NCBI GenBank assembly: GCA_903822185.1 | Contig: CAIJOA010000011.1 | Location: forward strand, 496,001 to 560,000 | Direction: 5' to 3' | Source of the DNA: an uncultured Rhodospirillales bacterium | GTDB taxonomy: Bacteria; Pseudomonadota; Alphaproteobacteria; ATCC43930; CGMCC-115725 | DNA: 64,000 bases | Shown: positions 38,620 through 46,746 of the stretch, in pieces | How positions within the stretch are numbered: position 1 is the stretch's first letter | Layout of the letters: each line of letters opens with the position of its first letter | The notes under the pieces: model-generated | What the model was told of the DNA's origin: nothing | The model's database searches: none | Seen by the model: the letters and a program-made list of their open reading frames with translations, nothing else | Position numbers and translations under genes: made by a program

Positions 38620-39906
38620 TCAGACCGTGACGGGATCGGTGCCGAGTTCGCAGAAGAGGCCGTGCTTGGCGCCTTCGGCGAATTTGACGTCCTTCGGGAG
38701 GACGATGGCGCAGGACCGCACGCGCTGTGATTCCGGCGTAAGGCCGGGGATCTTCTTGCCGTCCTTGTTGGCCTTCATCGCGCGCATGAGCGAACGGCGG
38801 GCCATGATGATGCCGTTGTCGGTCGAGACCAGGTTTTCCTGGCTGCGGTCGATGACCGGCCCCATGCTTTCCTGCAGCGACGCGTCCTGCATGCCGACTC
38901 CTTCGATGCCGCTGAACGACGCGCCCGAAACCTGCGCGTTGCGGTTCATCAGATAGTCGTTGGTCTTGTTGGCCTGCGGAATGAAGGTGCCGGGAATGCC
39001 TTTGACGTGAATCCCGGCGCCGTCATCCATCGCCGCGACTTCGTACTTCGTCAGAGCGCGGCGCGGGTGATAGCTGATGCTCCACGACCAGGTATTGTGA
39101 TCGTCGATCGGCACCCAGGCATGGCCGCCGATCGGATTGCCGCCGCGCGGCGGGATCAGCGTATAGAACGGCATGATCCACGGCGTGATGCGCCAGTAAT
39201 AACTGTCCTGCTCGGCATTGCGCCGCGCCGCGACCAACAGCCCGCCTTCGAACTCGGCGATGTCGAAGATCGGCATCTTGTCGCGCTGATTATACTGGTT
39301 GCCCTTGCTACCCTGGAATAGCGGGTCGGTCTTGAGCGCGCCATCATGCAGGAACGAGACATGGCTCGAATCGATGCCGCCTTCGACCGCCTGAAGATAG
39401 TTGCATTCCTGCAACCGCTTGGACAGGTAGCGCTGCTCGGGCGGAACCAGCGCCCATTCGAATCCCGGCGGGGCCGGCTTCAATTCGGGCGGGCCCATAT
39501 AGGTCCAGATGATGCCGCCGCGCTCGATGCAAGGATAGGCCTTGAGCTTGATCCGGCTGCGCATGCCGGTCTCGTCGGGCTCGGACGGCAGATCGGTGCA
39601 TTGTCCGGTCACGTCGTATTTCCAGCCGTGATAGGGGCAGCGCAGGCCGCATTCCTCGTTGCGCCCGAACCACAGCGACACCCGGCGATGGGCGCAGAAT
39701 TCGTCGATCAGGCCGATTCGGTCTTCGGTGTCGCGGAAAGCGACAAGCTTTTCGCCGAGAAGCTGGACCCGCACCGGCGGGCAATCCGGCGACGGCAGCT
39801 CGTCGGCGCGGATCGCGGGCATCCAGTAGCGCCGCATCAGGTCGCCCATCGGCGTACCGGGGCCGACCTCGGTCAAAAGCTTATTGTCGGAGGGGGAAGT
39901 CGCCAT
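38620..39906 (-). CDS. Rieske non-haem iron oxygenase, large subunit
   Basis: A 428-residue ring-hydroxylating oxygenase. The Rieske 2Fe-2S ligands are C71, H73 (FCAHRR), C90 and H93 (CPYHGWKYD). The mononuclear iron site is in the block VEGGIDSSHVSFLH: D179 bridges, with H182 and H187 as ligands. This pattern is closest to phthalate-4,5-dioxygenase-type monooxygenase/dioxygenase subunits, which work as single-type alpha multimers. It follows a Rieske ferredoxin gene by 32 bases and precedes the liv-type transporter, so the set probably takes up and hydroxylates an aromatic acid. The substrate is unknown. Confidence 0.88.
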   Translation of the reverse strand: MATSPSDNKLLTEVGPGTPMGDLMRRYWMPAIRADELPSPDCPPVRVQLLGEKLVAFRDTEDRIGLIDEFCAHRRVSLWFGRNEECGLRCPYHGWKYDVTGQCTDLPSEPDETGMRSRIKLKAYPCIERGGIIWTYMGPPELKPAPPGFEWALVPPEQRYLSKRLQECNYLQAVEGGIDSSHVSFLHDGALKTDPLFQGSKGNQYNQRDKMPIFDIAEFEGGLLVAARRNAEQDSYYWRITPWIMPFYTLIPPRGGNPIGGHAWVPIDDHNTWSWSISYHPRRALTKYEVAAMDDGAGIHVKGIPGTFIPQANKTNDYLMNRNAQVSGASFSGIEGVGMQDASLQESMGPVIDRSQENLVSTDNGIIMARRSLMRAMKANKDGKKIPGLTPESQRVRSCAIVLPKDVKFAEGAKHGLFCELGTDPVTV

Positions 39907-39938
39907 GTGTCACCTGCGAATACGGGCCGAATATTGCC

Positions 39939-40268
39939 CTAACGATGAGACGGAGGCTCGTCGGGGTCAATCCAGATCTCGTCCCCATCCAGATGCACCG
40001 TCCAGACCTGAACCGGGTCCGTGCAAGGCGGCAAAGTGGGCTTGCCCGTCGGAATATGAAACCGGCCCTGATGGAAGGGGCACTCGATCTCATCACCGAT
40101 AATCAGACCTTCGCCGAGCGACCCTGGGCCGTGACTGCAGAGATCAATGCTGACGTAATAACGGTCGCCGAGGCGATAGACGGCATAGGCGGTGTTCTCG
40201 ACGACGACACGCGTCGCGAACTCACCTTCTTCGACTTCATCGGTACGGCAGATAGTTAAACGGCCCAT
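39939..40268 (-). CDS. Rieske-type ferredoxin
   Basis: A 109-residue electron carrier. The 2Fe-2S ligands are C44 and H46 (LCSHGPG) and C63 and H66 (CPFHQGRF). It would feed electrons to the oxygenase encoded 32 bases downstream; no reductase is adjacent. I use the ATG at 40268; the open frame extends to a TTG at 40304 that has no ribosome-binding site. The gene is divergent from the protease gene starting at 40469. Confidence 0.85.
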   Translation of the reverse strand: MGRLTICRTDEVEEGEFATRVVVENTAYAVYRLGDRYYVSIDLCSHGPGSLGEGLIIGDEIECPFHQGRFHIPTGKPTLPPCTDPVQVWTVHLDGDEIWIDPDEPPSHR

Positions 40269-40427
40269 GCGCGCCAAGCTAGGTAACGAGGCGCGAGCGG
40301 TCAACCCAAGGCACTGATGGTATTATCGAAAATCAAAGTTAGGACTGCGTTGCTTACACTTACGCGTTTATACGTATGCCCTTCACCATCTATTTCGCTC
40401 CGCAATTTAAAGGAACGCCTGTAGCTT

Positions 40428-40457
40428 ACCCCTGAAGCCGATCGGCTTCGTTGGGGG
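40428..40457 (+). promoter_or_regulatory. 5'-UTR hairpin covering the ribosome-binding site
   Basis: Upstream of the protease, CCCC (40429-40432) can pair with GGGG of the ribosome-binding sequence TTGGGGG (40451-40457), around a perfect 16-base palindrome GAAGCCGATCGGCTTC (40434-40449). A similar arrangement precedes the barrel-protein gene at 44193. It could mask the ribosome-binding site; function not shown. Confidence 0.45.
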
Positions 40458-40468
40458 ACGTTTCGACG

Positions 40469-42733
40469 ATGAAAAGCTGGCTGTTGGGTGCCGCGCTGAT
40501 AATTGCGGCAGGTCACGATGCTGCGGCGCAGTACACAAACTACGCCTATTCACCGCAGGATATTCTGACCGGGGCGAATGTCGTTCATGCCGGCGGCGTG
40601 ACCGGCGCGGGCGTCACCTTCGGCATCATCGATACCGGCATCGCCGCACCCTGGACCGGCTTCGGCGGCCGTGTCGCCCCGACGCCGGTCAGCGTTTGCG
40701 GCATCAGCAACTGCAACCAATCGCTCGCCGTCACCGACGACAATGGCCACGGCACCTTCGTCGCCAGCGAGATCATCGGCAGCATCCCCAATGCCGGCTT
40801 CGTCGGCATCGCGCCGGGCGCTAAGGCCATCGCCGTGAAGGTTCTCGATGCGTCGGGATCGGGCAGCTACACCGACGTCGCCAACGGCATCGTCACCGCG
40901 GTCAATCATGGCGCACAGGTTCTGAATCTGAGCCTCGGGCCGTTCGTGCAAAGTTCGGCGCTTGTCGCCGCGATCAATTACGCCGCCTCGAAAGGCGCCT
41001 ATATCGTTTTCGCCGGCGGCAACAGCAGCGCCGCGCTCAACAACAACGCCAACATCACCGGCCTGACAGACGCGGCGATTCAGCGGCTCGTCTTCGTCGG
41101 CTCGACCAACGCGCAAAAGAAGATCAGCAGCTTCTCCAACACGCCCGGCGCAGCGGGATTCGTCTCGACCACCGGCAAGTTCACCGCCTATGACGCGATG
41201 TGGCTGATGGCCGACGGCGAGAACATCTGGGGCGCGAGCACTTATCACACCGGGCAATACGGCTATTCCTACATCACCCAGATGTCGGGCACCTCGATGG
41301 CCGCGCCGCAGGCCGCTGGCGCGATCGGGCTGCTCGTCTCGCGCTGGAACTTCTTGCTCAACACGGGCACCGCGCCGGCGATCCTCGAACAGACGGCGCA
41401 GCGTCTCGGCACCAATAACGGCATCAACACGACCTATGGCGACGGCTTCCTGCGCGTCGATCTTGCCTTCCAGCCGATCGGCGCGCTGCAGGTGCCGGTC
41501 AACGGCAAGCTGACCCCGGTCGGCAATGCCCAGATCGCCGCCAGCACGCCGTTCGGCACGCTGCCCAAACTCTCCGCCGCGTTTCAGAACGCCACCGCTT
41601 ATGACAGCTACCAGCGCGACTTCGCCGTGGCGCTGGCCAGCAGCATCGCCGGCAAAAGCACCGGCACCGGTTCGACCGTGGCGACAGCGCAGGTGCTTGG
41701 TCAGTCAGGCGGCGGCGCGCGCAGCTTCACCGATCTCGGGCATGGGTCGTGGTTCGCCAGCTCGTTCTCGGGCACGCAGACCGTACCGCTTCTTCCGTCG
41801 ATGGAAGGGCATAACAATCCCGGCCTGATCAAAGACCCGTCACGGCCGCAATTCAACGACTGGTCGCTCGGCTTCTCACAGCAAGGCACCTATGTCGGAC
41901 TCGGCCAGGGCAGCAATGTCGCGCTCGCGATGAGCGACGCGCGGTGGGGCGGACAGACCGCCTTCTTCAACGGCAACACCGATATGTCCGGCGCGCTGCT
42001 GAGTCTTGTGCCCGGTGCGAATTTCGGCGCGGTCGGCATGAAGCTCGGCGATCGCTCGCGGGTCTTCTTCAGCATGCTGAGCGCCAACGGCGATACGCTG
42101 ACGGCGCTGTCGCCCGAAGGCATGGCCGCCAAGGGCGCGGCGATGGGCTACACGCTCGAGCCGAAGAAAGGCTGGAAGGTTTCGTTCACCGCCTCGGCCC
42201 TCAACGAAAAGAACATGATGCTCGGCTCGACCTCGAGCGGTTATCTCGGCCTGTCGCCGACGGCGCTGACGGCATCCTTCGGCATCGGCACCAACATCGA
42301 CCTCGGCGAGGGCTATCAGCTCGGCTTCGACGGCTCGATGGCGACGACCGATGCGACGCATAATTCGAACAGCCTCATCACCAACACCTCGCGCCTGACC
42401 AGCGGCGCGTTCGGCATGGCCTTCAGCAAAGCCGGCATCGTCACCGAGACCGACAATTTGGGCGCGGGCATCCGCAAGCCGATGCGGATCTATGCCGGCA
42501 CCGCGACCGCCGCCGTCCCGACCGGCACCGACGCCTTCGGCAATCCGGTGGTGACGTCGATGCGGGCGAGCCTGGTCCCGAGCGGCAGCGAAACCGATTT
42601 CCAGCTTGGCTATGACCGCCCGCTGGGCGCGGCGATGAGCACGGGCCTTAGTCTCGTTTATCGCCATGACGCCGATAACGTCGCCGGCGCAAAGGACGCG
42701 GCGGCGCTAGTGAAGTTCAAGGCGAGCTTCTGA
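40469..42733 (+). CDS. Subtilisin-like (S8) serine protease autotransporter
   Basis: A 754-residue secreted protease. Signal peptide is residues 1-20 (cleavage after AGHDAAA). The catalytic triad is D55 (IIDTGIA), H94 (GHGTFVA) and S276 (SGTSMAAPQ), with the oxyanion asparagine N185 (FAGGNSS). From about residue 450 the protein becomes Gly/Ser/Thr-rich with alternating strands and ends in KFKASF, with a terminal phenylalanine, as in a 12-strand autotransporter barrel. The protease domain should thus be exposed at the cell surface. I use the ATG at 40469; a TTG six codons upstream is part of the ribosome-binding region. Confidence 0.88.
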   Translation: MKSWLLGAALIIAAGHDAAAQYTNYAYSPQDILTGANVVHAGGVTGAGVTFGIIDTGIAAPWTGFGGRVAPTPVSVCGISNCNQSLAVTDDNGHGTFVASEIIGSIPNAGFVGIAPGAKAIAVKVLDASGSGSYTDVANGIVTAVNHGAQVLNLSLGPFVQSSALVAAINYAASKGAYIVFAGGNSSAALNNNANITGLTDAAIQRLVFVGSTNAQKKISSFSNTPGAAGFVSTTGKFTAYDAMWLMADGENIWGASTYHTGQYGYSYITQMSGTSMAAPQAAGAIGLLVSRWNFLLNTGTAPAILEQTAQRLGTNNGINTTYGDGFLRVDLAFQPIGALQVPVNGKLTPVGNAQIAASTPFGTLPKLSAAFQNATAYDSYQRDFAVALASSIAGKSTGTGSTVATAQVLGQSGGGARSFTDLGHGSWFASSFSGTQTVPLLPSMEGHNNPGLIKDPSRPQFNDWSLGFSQQGTYVGLGQGSNVALAMSDARWGGQTAFFNGNTDMSGALLSLVPGANFGAVGMKLGDRSRVFFSMLSANGDTLTALSPEGMAAKGAAMGYTLEPKKGWKVSFTASALNEKNMMLGSTSSGYLGLSPTALTASFGIGTNIDLGEGYQLGFDGSMATTDATHNSNSLITNTSRLTSGAFGMAFSKAGIVTETDNLGAGIRKPMRIYAGTATAAVPTGTDAFGNPVVTSMRASLVPSGSETDFQLGYDRPLGAAMSTGLSLVYRHDADNVAGAKDAAALVKFKASF

Positions 42734-42841
42734 CCCGATCGTCCGCGCCGGGGCGCATAGCTCCCTGTTTCCCTGGCGGTCGATTTCGCCCTCTTCCCGT
42801 GCTATTAAAATAGGCATCGAGGAAGATCGGGCATTGTTTCC

Positions 42842-44068
42842 ATGGCACAATTAAGCGACGTCGCCCCCGCGCCGAGCAAGCTGCAGGACATCAAGGTCAT
42901 CAGCCTTGTCGGTCTGGCGCATTTCATGAGCCACATCTATGTGATCATGCTGCCGCCGCTGTTCATCTTCGCGCGCGCAGATTACGACGTCAGCTTTATC
43001 CAACTCGGCTTCGTCATGGCCGTGTTCGGCTTCTTCTCGGCGGCGCTGCAAACCCCGGCGGGGTATGTCGTCGATCGGCTGGACGCCGGCACCATTCTCA
43101 TCCTCGGCCTGGTCCTCAGCGCGACCGGCTGCGCGGTCATCGGCCTCGTCCCGTCCTACTGGGCGCTGATGCTGGGCTATGCGTTGCTGGGCCTCGCCAA
43201 CACCATCTATCACCCGGCCGACTACGCGATCCTGTCGCATGGTGTTTCGGCGCCGCGCATGGCCAGCGCCTATTCAATCCATACGTTTTTGGGGATGGCC
43301 GGCCAGGCCGTCACGCCTGCCTTCATGCTGCTCATGGCCAGCGTCTGGGGCTGGCGCAGCGGCTTCCTCACGATCGCGGTCGTGACCTATGCCGCATCGA
43401 TCATCCTGCTGCTGCAAAAGGACGTGCTTTCGTGGCGCGTTGCCGGCCAGCCACGCAAAGGCGAGCCTGCTGCAAAACAGCAAGCCGCCGGCTGGAAAAT
43501 CCTCTTGAGTGGGCCGATCCTCAAAAGCTTTGTCTTCTTCTGCTTTTTGACGATGACCGGCAGCGCCATGCAGAATTTCTCGGTCGTCGGATTCGGCGCG
43601 TTGCAGCACACCGAAATCGGCACCGCCAATTGGGCGCTGACGTCCTATCTGGTTTTCAGCGCCTTGGGCGTGTTGCTGGGCGGTGTCATCGCCAGCCGCC
43701 TCAAGAACCCGATGCTGATCGCGACCCTCACCCTCTTCGGCAGTGGTCTGACGATCCTGGCGATGGCGTTGATCGAAACCGGCCCGGTTCTGCTGATAAC
43801 ACTTATGACGCTCGCCGGTGTCCTCAGCGGCATCATCATGCCGTCGCGCGACATGATCGTCCGCGAGATTACCCCGCCGGGCTCTTTCGGACTCGTGTTC
43901 GGCTTCGTCAGCACCGGCTTCGCCGTCGCGGCGATGATCGCGCCGCTGCTCTATGGCTGGCTGATGGATTTGGGCCAGCCGCGCACGATCTTCCTGTGCG
44001 CCGCGGGTTTCACGCTGATCTCGGTCGTGATGGCGAACAGCACCAAGGCGAAACCCGCCACCCGTTAG
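42842..44068 (+). CDS. MFS transporter
   Basis: A 408-residue major-facilitator carrier with 12 predicted helices. SHIYVIMLPPLF is in the first helix and the loop 2-3 segment GYVVDRLDAGTILILG replaces the usual GxxxDRxGRR. HPADYAILSHGVSAPRMASAYS and the matching second-half loop region are recognisable as MFS, resembling fosmidomycin-resistance-type or sugar-acid carriers. Substrate unknown. It lies alone between the protease and the barrel gene. Confidence 0.8.
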   Translation: MAQLSDVAPAPSKLQDIKVISLVGLAHFMSHIYVIMLPPLFIFARADYDVSFIQLGFVMAVFGFFSAALQTPAGYVVDRLDAGTILILGLVLSATGCAVIGLVPSYWALMLGYALLGLANTIYHPADYAILSHGVSAPRMASAYSIHTFLGMAGQAVTPAFMLLMASVWGWRSGFLTIAVVTYAASIILLLQKDVLSWRVAGQPRKGEPAAKQQAAGWKILLSGPILKSFVFFCFLTMTGSAMQNFSVVGFGALQHTEIGTANWALTSYLVFSALGVLLGGVIASRLKNPMLIATLTLFGSGLTILAMALIETGPVLLITLMTLAGVLSGIIMPSRDMIVREITPPGSFGLVFGFVSTGFAVAAMIAPLLYGWLMDLGQPRTIFLCAAGFTLISVVMANSTKAKPATR

Positions 44069-44082
44069 ACGATAAATCGGCT

Positions 44083-44107
44083 ACGCACCTTCCCGGAAGA
44101 TGCGTTT
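44083..44107 (+). terminator. Intrinsic terminator candidate after MFS gene
   Basis: An interrupted stem, ACGCA-C-CTTCC / GGAAG-A-TGCGT, begins 15 bases after the MFS stop and is followed by TTTCTC. The stem has 10 pairs with one internal mismatch and a minimal loop, and the T-run is weak, so termination is plausible but not certain. Confidence 0.45.
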
Positions 44108-44161
44108 CTCGGCGCGCGACGCCGTAGCGCTTGATTAATGATTTAAACCTGCAACAATATT

Positions 44162-44187
44162 CCCCAACACGTCGTGTACATTGGGGG
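44162..44187 (+). promoter_or_regulatory. 5'-UTR hairpin covering the ribosome-binding site
   Basis: CCCCA (44162-44166) can pair with TGGGG (44182-44186), enclosing ACACG-T-CGTGT, so that the ribosome-binding GGGGG just 5 bases before the ATG at 44193 would be hidden. The outer elements CCCC and TTGGGGGAC are shared with the protease leader at 40428-40459. Confidence 0.45.
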
Positions 44188-44192
44188 ACTAA

Positions 44193-45029
44193 ATGAATAT
44201 TCGTTGGATCGCCGGTATGGCGGGAGCCGTGCTGATGTCGATAACCGCCGTCTAGGGCGCCGAGGCGCAGACAGCCGTCAGCTTCGCCGGACCTTATGTC
44301 GGCATCAATGCCGGCGGGGGAATGCTTAACGACTCTGGGCTTGGAAACTGCATCAGCCCCATCAACGGTCTCAATGGCATCGGCTGCGTTCCACAAAGCG
44401 GCCTCGCCGGCGGACTTAACGGTTCAGGCTTTATCGGCGGTGTCCAGGCCGGCCTCAACGTGCCCGTGCCGATGAGCCTACCCTTTTTTGCGACTATTCC
44501 GACCGTGATCGGATTTGAGCTTGATATGCAAGGCTCGACGATCAGCGCCGGAAGCACGAAGGCAATTCCGGTGGGAATCGCCTTCGTCGGCGGCGCTCTC
44601 AACACCACTCCCGGCGTCACGACGGCAAGCCAACAACTGCAATGGCTCAGCACCCTACGGGCACGTATCGGCTATGCCGGGTTTGATCGGATGTTGATTT
44701 ACGGCACCGCGGGCGTCGCGGTCGGCCAAGTGAAAGAAACCTTTAATACCAGTTCCCCCGCGAAGGTTTACTCGGGCAGCACCGATAGCGTGAAGGCTGG
44801 CCCGACCATCGGCGGCGGCATCGAATACCTCATCACCGACAAGCTCTCGATTAAAGGTGAAGGACTTTATTACGACCTGGGCAGCGACACGCAGTCTGTC
44901 TCCAACGGTCTTTTCCAAACCGGCAAGGAATTCCGCACGCGCGGCGCGATCTTCCGCCTTGGTTTGAACTATCAGTTTGGCTTCGCGGCCACGCCGGCTC
45001 CGGCTGCAACTGGCGATCATCGCCTGTAA
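44193..45029 (+). pseudogene. Outer-membrane beta-barrel protein with amber codon in signal peptide
   Basis: A 278-codon frame for an Omp25/porin-family barrel, interrupted at codon 21 by TAG (44253-44255). Codons 1-20 read as a signal peptide (MNIRWIAGMAGAVLMSITAV), and after the stop GAEAQTAVSFAGPYVGINAG gives the cleavage site and the usual first strand. The rest is open to 45029, with barrel-like features (LRARIGYAGFDRMLIYGTAG, GIEYLITDKLSIKGE, FRLGLNYQF). The frame continues 16 codons past the expected terminal phenylalanine, possibly because of fusion to the remnant that follows. Possible readings are a recent nonsense mutation, a sequencing error, or suppression. An in-frame ATG at 44322 would lack a signal peptide. 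Confidence 0.75.
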
Positions 45030-45216
45030 CCGCGAACATTCGATCCTCGCCACCGCCGTCGGCCGCGACTTCAAAGGCAAGATATCGATCGTCGGGTACG
45101 TCGCCGCGATTCCGCTGGCCTTCGTCAGCCCGTGGATCTCGATCGCGATTTATGTCTCGGTGTCGCTGATGTGGCTGGTCCCCGATCGACGGATTGAACG
45201 GATCGCCAAGCGATAA
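45007..45216 (+). pseudogene. 3' remnant of a TMEM175/DUF1211-like channel gene
   Basis: In the frame offset from the barrel gene, the peptide beginning QLAIIACNREHSIL and continuing with VGRDFKGKIS, IPLAFVSPW and MWLVPDRRIE matches my memory of the C-terminus of bacterial TMEM175 (DUF1211) potassium-channel proteins. Only the last 69 residues remain; there is no start, so this is likely a fragment left by a deletion that joined it to the end of the barrel gene. No promoter is visible. The family call is from memory and was not searched. Confidence 0.5.
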
Positions 45217-45254
45217 AAGAAAATGTCCCGCCCGTTCGCGACGGACGGGACATT
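45213..45254 (-). terminator. Intrinsic terminator of the lyase gene
   Basis: On the minus strand, 23 bases after the stop at 45278, a 14-pair stem with one mismatch (AATGTCCCG-x-CCGT with its complement, loop CGCGA) spans 45222-45254 and is followed by TTTTCTTTT. The opposite strand has no T-run, so it mainly serves the minus-strand gene. Confidence 0.75.
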
Positions 45255-45277
45255 GAGCATTATTCGTAAGGCTTGGG

Positions 45278-46243
45278 TTATTCGGCGGCTTGGCGCGCGC
45301 CCTGTTCCAACAGACCGCCCTTGCCCAGCGCGACGCGGATGCGTCCGATCTCGGCATCCGAGATTTTCGCCAGCGGGGGACGCACGACGGCGCGCGGCAG
45401 CTTGCCCTGCAACACCAGCGCTTCCTTCATGCGGTTGTGCATATCGACGAACGGGTCGGCATAGAAAACCTCGGCCGTCGGGTAGATACGGTCATTGATC
45501 TTGCGCGCGGTGGCGAGATCGTTCGCCTGCACCGCGCGGAAGAGCTGCGCCTGAAGATCGGCGATGACGCTGCCCGAACCCGACAGAAGACCTTTGCAGC
45601 CCAGCACGAGCGAGCTGAGCAGCCAGGCGCTGTTGGTGCTGAGGACATTGACCGGCTTGTCGAGGCTGTGCAGCGTGCGGATATGGCGCTCGTGCATCGG
45701 CACTTGCGGCGTCCAATCCTTGATCGCGCGAATGGTCGGCACGGCCTGGAACAGCTTCAACATCGTGTCGAGCGGATAGCCCTGCCCCTGGATACCCTGG
45801 GTCGGATATTCGAAGACGATGATCGGCAGATCCGACGCATCGGCGATGCGCTTGAAATGCGAGAGCACCATCTCGGGACGCTGCCCCAGCGTCAGCGGGC
45901 CGGGCGGAAAGACCAGCAGCGCGGAGGCGCCGCCGTCATGCGCGAGGCGCGCGAGCTTCGCGGCTTCGAGGCTGCCCTCAGCATAGATGCCGTTGACGAT
46001 CGGCAGCTTGGCGCCGATCTCATCCTGGGTGATGGCGAGGATGCGTCGCTGTTCATCGACAGTGCAGGAACCGACTTCGGTCGCATGGGCGTTGATGGTG
46101 ATCGCCGCGAGGCCATTGACCGAGGCGACATCGCTGAGATGCGCCCGGAACGACGGCTCGTCGATCGAGAGGTCTTCGTGGAAGGGCAGCAACGCCGCGG
46201 GAATGACGCCCTCGGGAACGAAATTGGCAAATCTCGGCATCAC
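45278..46243 (-). CDS. Dihydrodipicolinate-synthase-family lyase/aldolase
   Basis: A 321-residue class I aldolase of the DapA/NAL family. The Schiff-base lysine lies in IRAIKDW and the proton-relay tyrosine in VFEYPTQG. The N-terminal GVIPAALLPFHEDLSID matches the family's (β/α)8 start. DapA proper is usually about 290 residues with a GTT motif; here NAHATE replaces it, so this is likely a non-lysine-pathway member such as a keto-acid aldolase or decarboxylase/hydratase. Single gene, followed by a terminator. Confidence 0.82.
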   Translation of the reverse strand: MMPRFANFVPEGVIPAALLPFHEDLSIDEPSFRAHLSDVASVNGLAAITINAHATEVGSCTVDEQRRILAITQDEIGAKLPIVNGIYAEGSLEAAKLARLAHDGGASALLVFPPGPLTLGQRPEMVLSHFKRIADASDLPIIVFEYPTQGIQGQGYPLDTMLKLFQAVPTIRAIKDWTPQVPMHERHIRTLHSLDKPVNVLSTNSAWLLSSLVLGCKGLLSGSGSVIADLQAQLFRAVQANDLATARKINDRIYPTAEVFYADPFVDMHNRMKEALVLQGKLPRAVVRPPLAKISDAEIGRIRVALGKGGLLEQGARQAAE

Positions 46244-46371
46244 GGTTCTCCTCTCGATGATGGCTCGATCTTACCACGAGACCGGGCAAGCCGCCAAACG
46301 GCCGGTTCTTAGCCCCAAGACAAGACCGGAGCCGTGTTTCATAATGCCGGCCATCATTGAGGGAGTTACGC

Positions 46372-46746
46372 ATGATCCGCACGAAGAACGCCGCCGCCAT
46401 TCTGGCCCTGACTGCACTTGCCCTGGGTAGCCAGATCGGCTCTGCCGCAGCGGACGGCGCGGCGACCTTCAAGGCGAACTGCACGGTGTGTCATTCGACC
46501 GACCCGGGCACCAACAAGCTGGGGCCGTCGCTCTTCGGCATTGTCGGCCGCAAGTCAGGCGCGCTGGACGATTATTCCTATTCGCCGGCGATGGCGAAGG
46601 CCGGGCTGACCTGGGATCAGGCGACGCTCGATAGCTATCTGACCGACCCACAGAAGGTCGTGCCTGGAACGAAGATGATCCTCTTAGGGATCAAGAGCGC
46701 GGATGATCGGAAGGATCTGATCCAGTATCTCGCGACCTTGCAGTAG
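46372..46746 (+). CDS. Class I c-type cytochrome
   Basis: A 124-residue periplasmic cytochrome c2/c550-type protein. Residues 1-27 are a signal peptide (cleavage after SAAADG region). The haem motif is C37-T-V-C40-H41, and the distal methionine lies in PGTKMILLG. LGPSLFGIVGRKSG and LTDPQKVVPG are family blocks. I use the ATG at 46372 because it has GAGGGAG 9 bases upstream; a TTG 15 bases earlier is inside that site. The last 56 bases overlap the convergent hpnL. Confidence 0.88.
   Translation: MIRTKNAAAILALTALALGSQIGSAAADGAATFKANCTVCHSTDPGTNKLGPSLFGIVGRKSGALDDYSYSPAMAKAGLTWDQATLDSYLTDPQKVVPGTKMILLGIKSADDRKDLIQYLATLQ

Noticed and set aside
45290-46312. Plus-strand 340-codon open frame opposite the DapA-family gene
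   Set aside because: Antisense artefact; the minus-strand frame has the Schiff-base lysine and tyrosine motifs.
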